A DNA stretch of 15,326 nt, taken from NCBI GenBank assembly GCA_031270215.1, contig JAISYB010000021.1, forward strand, positions 1 through 15,326, given 5' to 3'. The translations under genes were made by a program, and so were the position numbers. Shown piece by piece: positions 14,224-15,326 of this stretch. The notes under the pieces are model-generated. The model ran no database searches. It saw only the letters and a program-made list of their open reading frames with translations, and was not told the origin of the DNA. Numbering within the stretch: position 1 is the stretch's first letter; every line of letters begins with the position of its first letter. The DNA comes from Streptococcaceae bacterium (GTDB lineage: Bacteria > Bacillota > Bacilli > Lactobacillales > Streptococcaceae).

Positions 14224-14295
14224 GGGATAATGCAAGTGAGCTGAAAAATAGATGAATTCCTAATTTTTGCCCGCTTGCAAATTGCCTTTTATCCC
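14224..14295 (-). other. Long hairpin in the ilvC 3' untranslated region
   Basis: Nested complementary arms GGGATAA/TTATCCC (14224-14230 with 14289-14295), TGCAAG/CTTGCA (14231-14236 with 14274-14279) and AAAAAT/ATTTTT (14244-14249 with 14263-14268) build one long imperfect hairpin with an 8-9-base bulge. It starts 24 bases after the ilvC stop and precedes the real terminator. It has no U-tract, so mRNA stabilisation, processing or a remnant of a small inverted-repeat element are the options. Confidence 0.6.
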
Positions 14296-14319
14296 ACCTT
14301 CTTCTTGAACAATTCATAC

Positions 14320-15315
14320 CTAGTCTTTTGCATTGACAAAAGGCATCATTTCACGTAATTTAGCGCCAACTTCTTCGATTTGAAGACCAGCAGCTTGCTT
14401 ACGATATTCTTTAAATTTAGGGAAGCCTGCTTTATAGTCATCAGTAAAGTCCTTAGCAAATTTACCAGTTTGAATATCTTTAAGAATACCGCGCATGTTT
14501 TCTTTAACCTCTGCGGTAATCACTCGTGGACCAGCAGTGTAATCTCCAAACTCCGCAGTGTTTGAAATTGATTTACGCATCTTGTCAAAGCCACCCTCGT
14601 AGATTAAGTCAACGATTAGCTTCATTTCATGCAAAACTTCAAAGTAAGCAAGTTCAGGTGTATAGCCACCTTCAACTAAAACTTCAAAACCAGCTTCGAT
14701 TAACGCAGTTAAGCCACCGCATAATACTGCTTGTTCGCCGAATAAATCTTCTTCTGTTTCTTCCATAAATGTTGTTTCAAGTAAACCAACACGTGCTGAA
14801 CCAATTCCTTTTGCCCAATCCAGTGCAATATCACGACAGTTGCCTGTTGCATCTTGATGTGCTACAAACAAGGCAGGTACACCGAAGCCTTCAGCAAAAG
14901 TACGACGAACTAAATGTCCTGGGCCTTTTGGTGCAACCATAAAGACATCAACGTCTGTTGGCGGTACAATAACATCAAAATGAATATTGAAGCCATGCCC
15001 AAAGCCAAGTGCATTGCCTGCGACTAAGTTTGGTGCGATTTCTGCTTGATACAAATCTCCTTGAATTTCATCTGGTGCTAAAATCATGATGACATCTGCC
15101 AGCTCAACCGCCTTGGCAACTGAGTATACTTCAAATCCGTCTTCTTTTGCGGCATTAAAAGATTTACCTTCGCGAATACCAATAATCACATCGTGACCTG
15201 TATCACGTAAATTTTGTGAATGGGCGTGACCCTGTGATCCGTAACCAATTACTGCGATTTTCTTACCATCAAGTGCTGGTGTTGTTACATCAGCTTCATA
15301 ATACATTTTTGCCAT
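14320..15315 (-). CDS. ilvC: Ketol-acid reductoisomerase, short class I form
   Basis: IlvC performs the Mg2+-dependent alkyl shift and NADPH reduction that yields the dihydroxy acids of valine and isoleucine synthesis. The 331-residue length marks the class I enzyme. The Rossmann loop GYGSQGHAHSQNL spans 24-36, His107 lies in GFGHGFNIHF, metal ligands are Asp190 and Glu194 (EEDLFGEQ) with Glu226 and Glu230 (YFEVLHE), and Ser251 is in SISNTAEFGD. The ATG at 15315 has only GGA visible upstream because the window ends 11 bases further. Upstream ilv genes may lie outside the window. Followed by a long hairpin and a terminator. Confidence 0.97.
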   Translation of the reverse strand: MAKMYYEADVTTPALDGKKIAVIGYGSQGHAHSQNLRDTGHDVIIGIREGKSFNAAKEDGFEVYSVAKAVELADVIMILAPDEIQGDLYQAEIAPNLVAGNALGFGHGFNIHFDVIVPPTDVDVFMVAPKGPGHLVRRTFAEGFGVPALFVAHQDATGNCRDIALDWAKGIGSARVGLLETTFMEETEEDLFGEQAVLCGGLTALIEAGFEVLVEGGYTPELAYFEVLHEMKLIVDLIYEGGFDKMRKSISNTAEFGDYTAGPRVITAEVKENMRGILKDIQTGKFAKDFTDDYKAGFPKFKEYRKQAAGLQIEEVGAKLREMMPFVNAKD

Positions 15316-15326
15316 TGTTAATCCGC

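Noticed and set aside
13863..14319. T-box leader controlling ilvA
   Set aside because: No T-box core sequence or matching terminator/antiterminator pair is present; the only terminator lies on the ilvC side.

Overview
The window looks like chromosomal core sequence from a low-GC Gram-positive coccus of the Lactobacillales, most likely Streptococcaceae and Lactococcus-like. The evidence is strong AGGAGG-type ribosome binding sites, several TTG/GTG starts, the gene content, and a DUF4097-PspC pair of the YvlBC/YthBA type. The genus is an inference. Every gene I can support lies on the minus strand, so transcription runs from the high-coordinate end to the low end. I found no mobile element, CRISPR array, tRNA or rRNA.

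In transcription order: (1) Branched-chain amino acid genes ilvC (14320-15315) and ilvA (12612-13862), separated by a 457-base gap holding a long 3' UTR hairpin, an intrinsic terminator and a hairpin-rich ilvA leader. (2) A D-2-hydroxyacid dehydrogenase of unknown substrate (11507-12448), preceded by an inverted-repeat RNA element. (3) Aspartate-pathway genes asd and dapA (9393-11382), a terminator, then an RNase J2 gene (7579-9258). The asd-dapA-rnjB order resembles the Bacillus subtilis arrangement. (4) An envelope-stress-type pair, a DUF4097 protein and a PspC protein (5885-7446), ending in a large terminator-like hairpin. (5) A ribosome/RNA-maturation operon rpsP-khpA-rimM-trmD (3794-5613) with a strong promoter and an internal AT-rich attenuator. 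(6) A polar amino acid ABC transporter permease and ATPase without a substrate-binding gene (2287-3704). (7) folC (906-2156), preceded by two operator-like repeats. (8) Two small unknown genes behind a near-consensus promoter (300-867), a terminator, and the start of a CPA1-type Na+/H+ antiporter cut by the window edge (1-228).

The aspartate-derived pathway links asd and dapA (aspartate semialdehyde to lysine/diaminopimelate) with ilvA (threonine to 2-oxobutanoate) and ilvC (isoleucine/valine). The rpsP operon is ordinary translation machinery. I see no evidence of a new multi-gene system. The less ordinary signals are non-coding: the 38-bp-period operator-like pair before folC, the roughly 95-nt hairpin after pspC, the inverted repeat before the dehydrogenase gene, the ilvC 3' hairpin, the structured ilvA leader, and two intra-operon terminators that downstream genes must read through.
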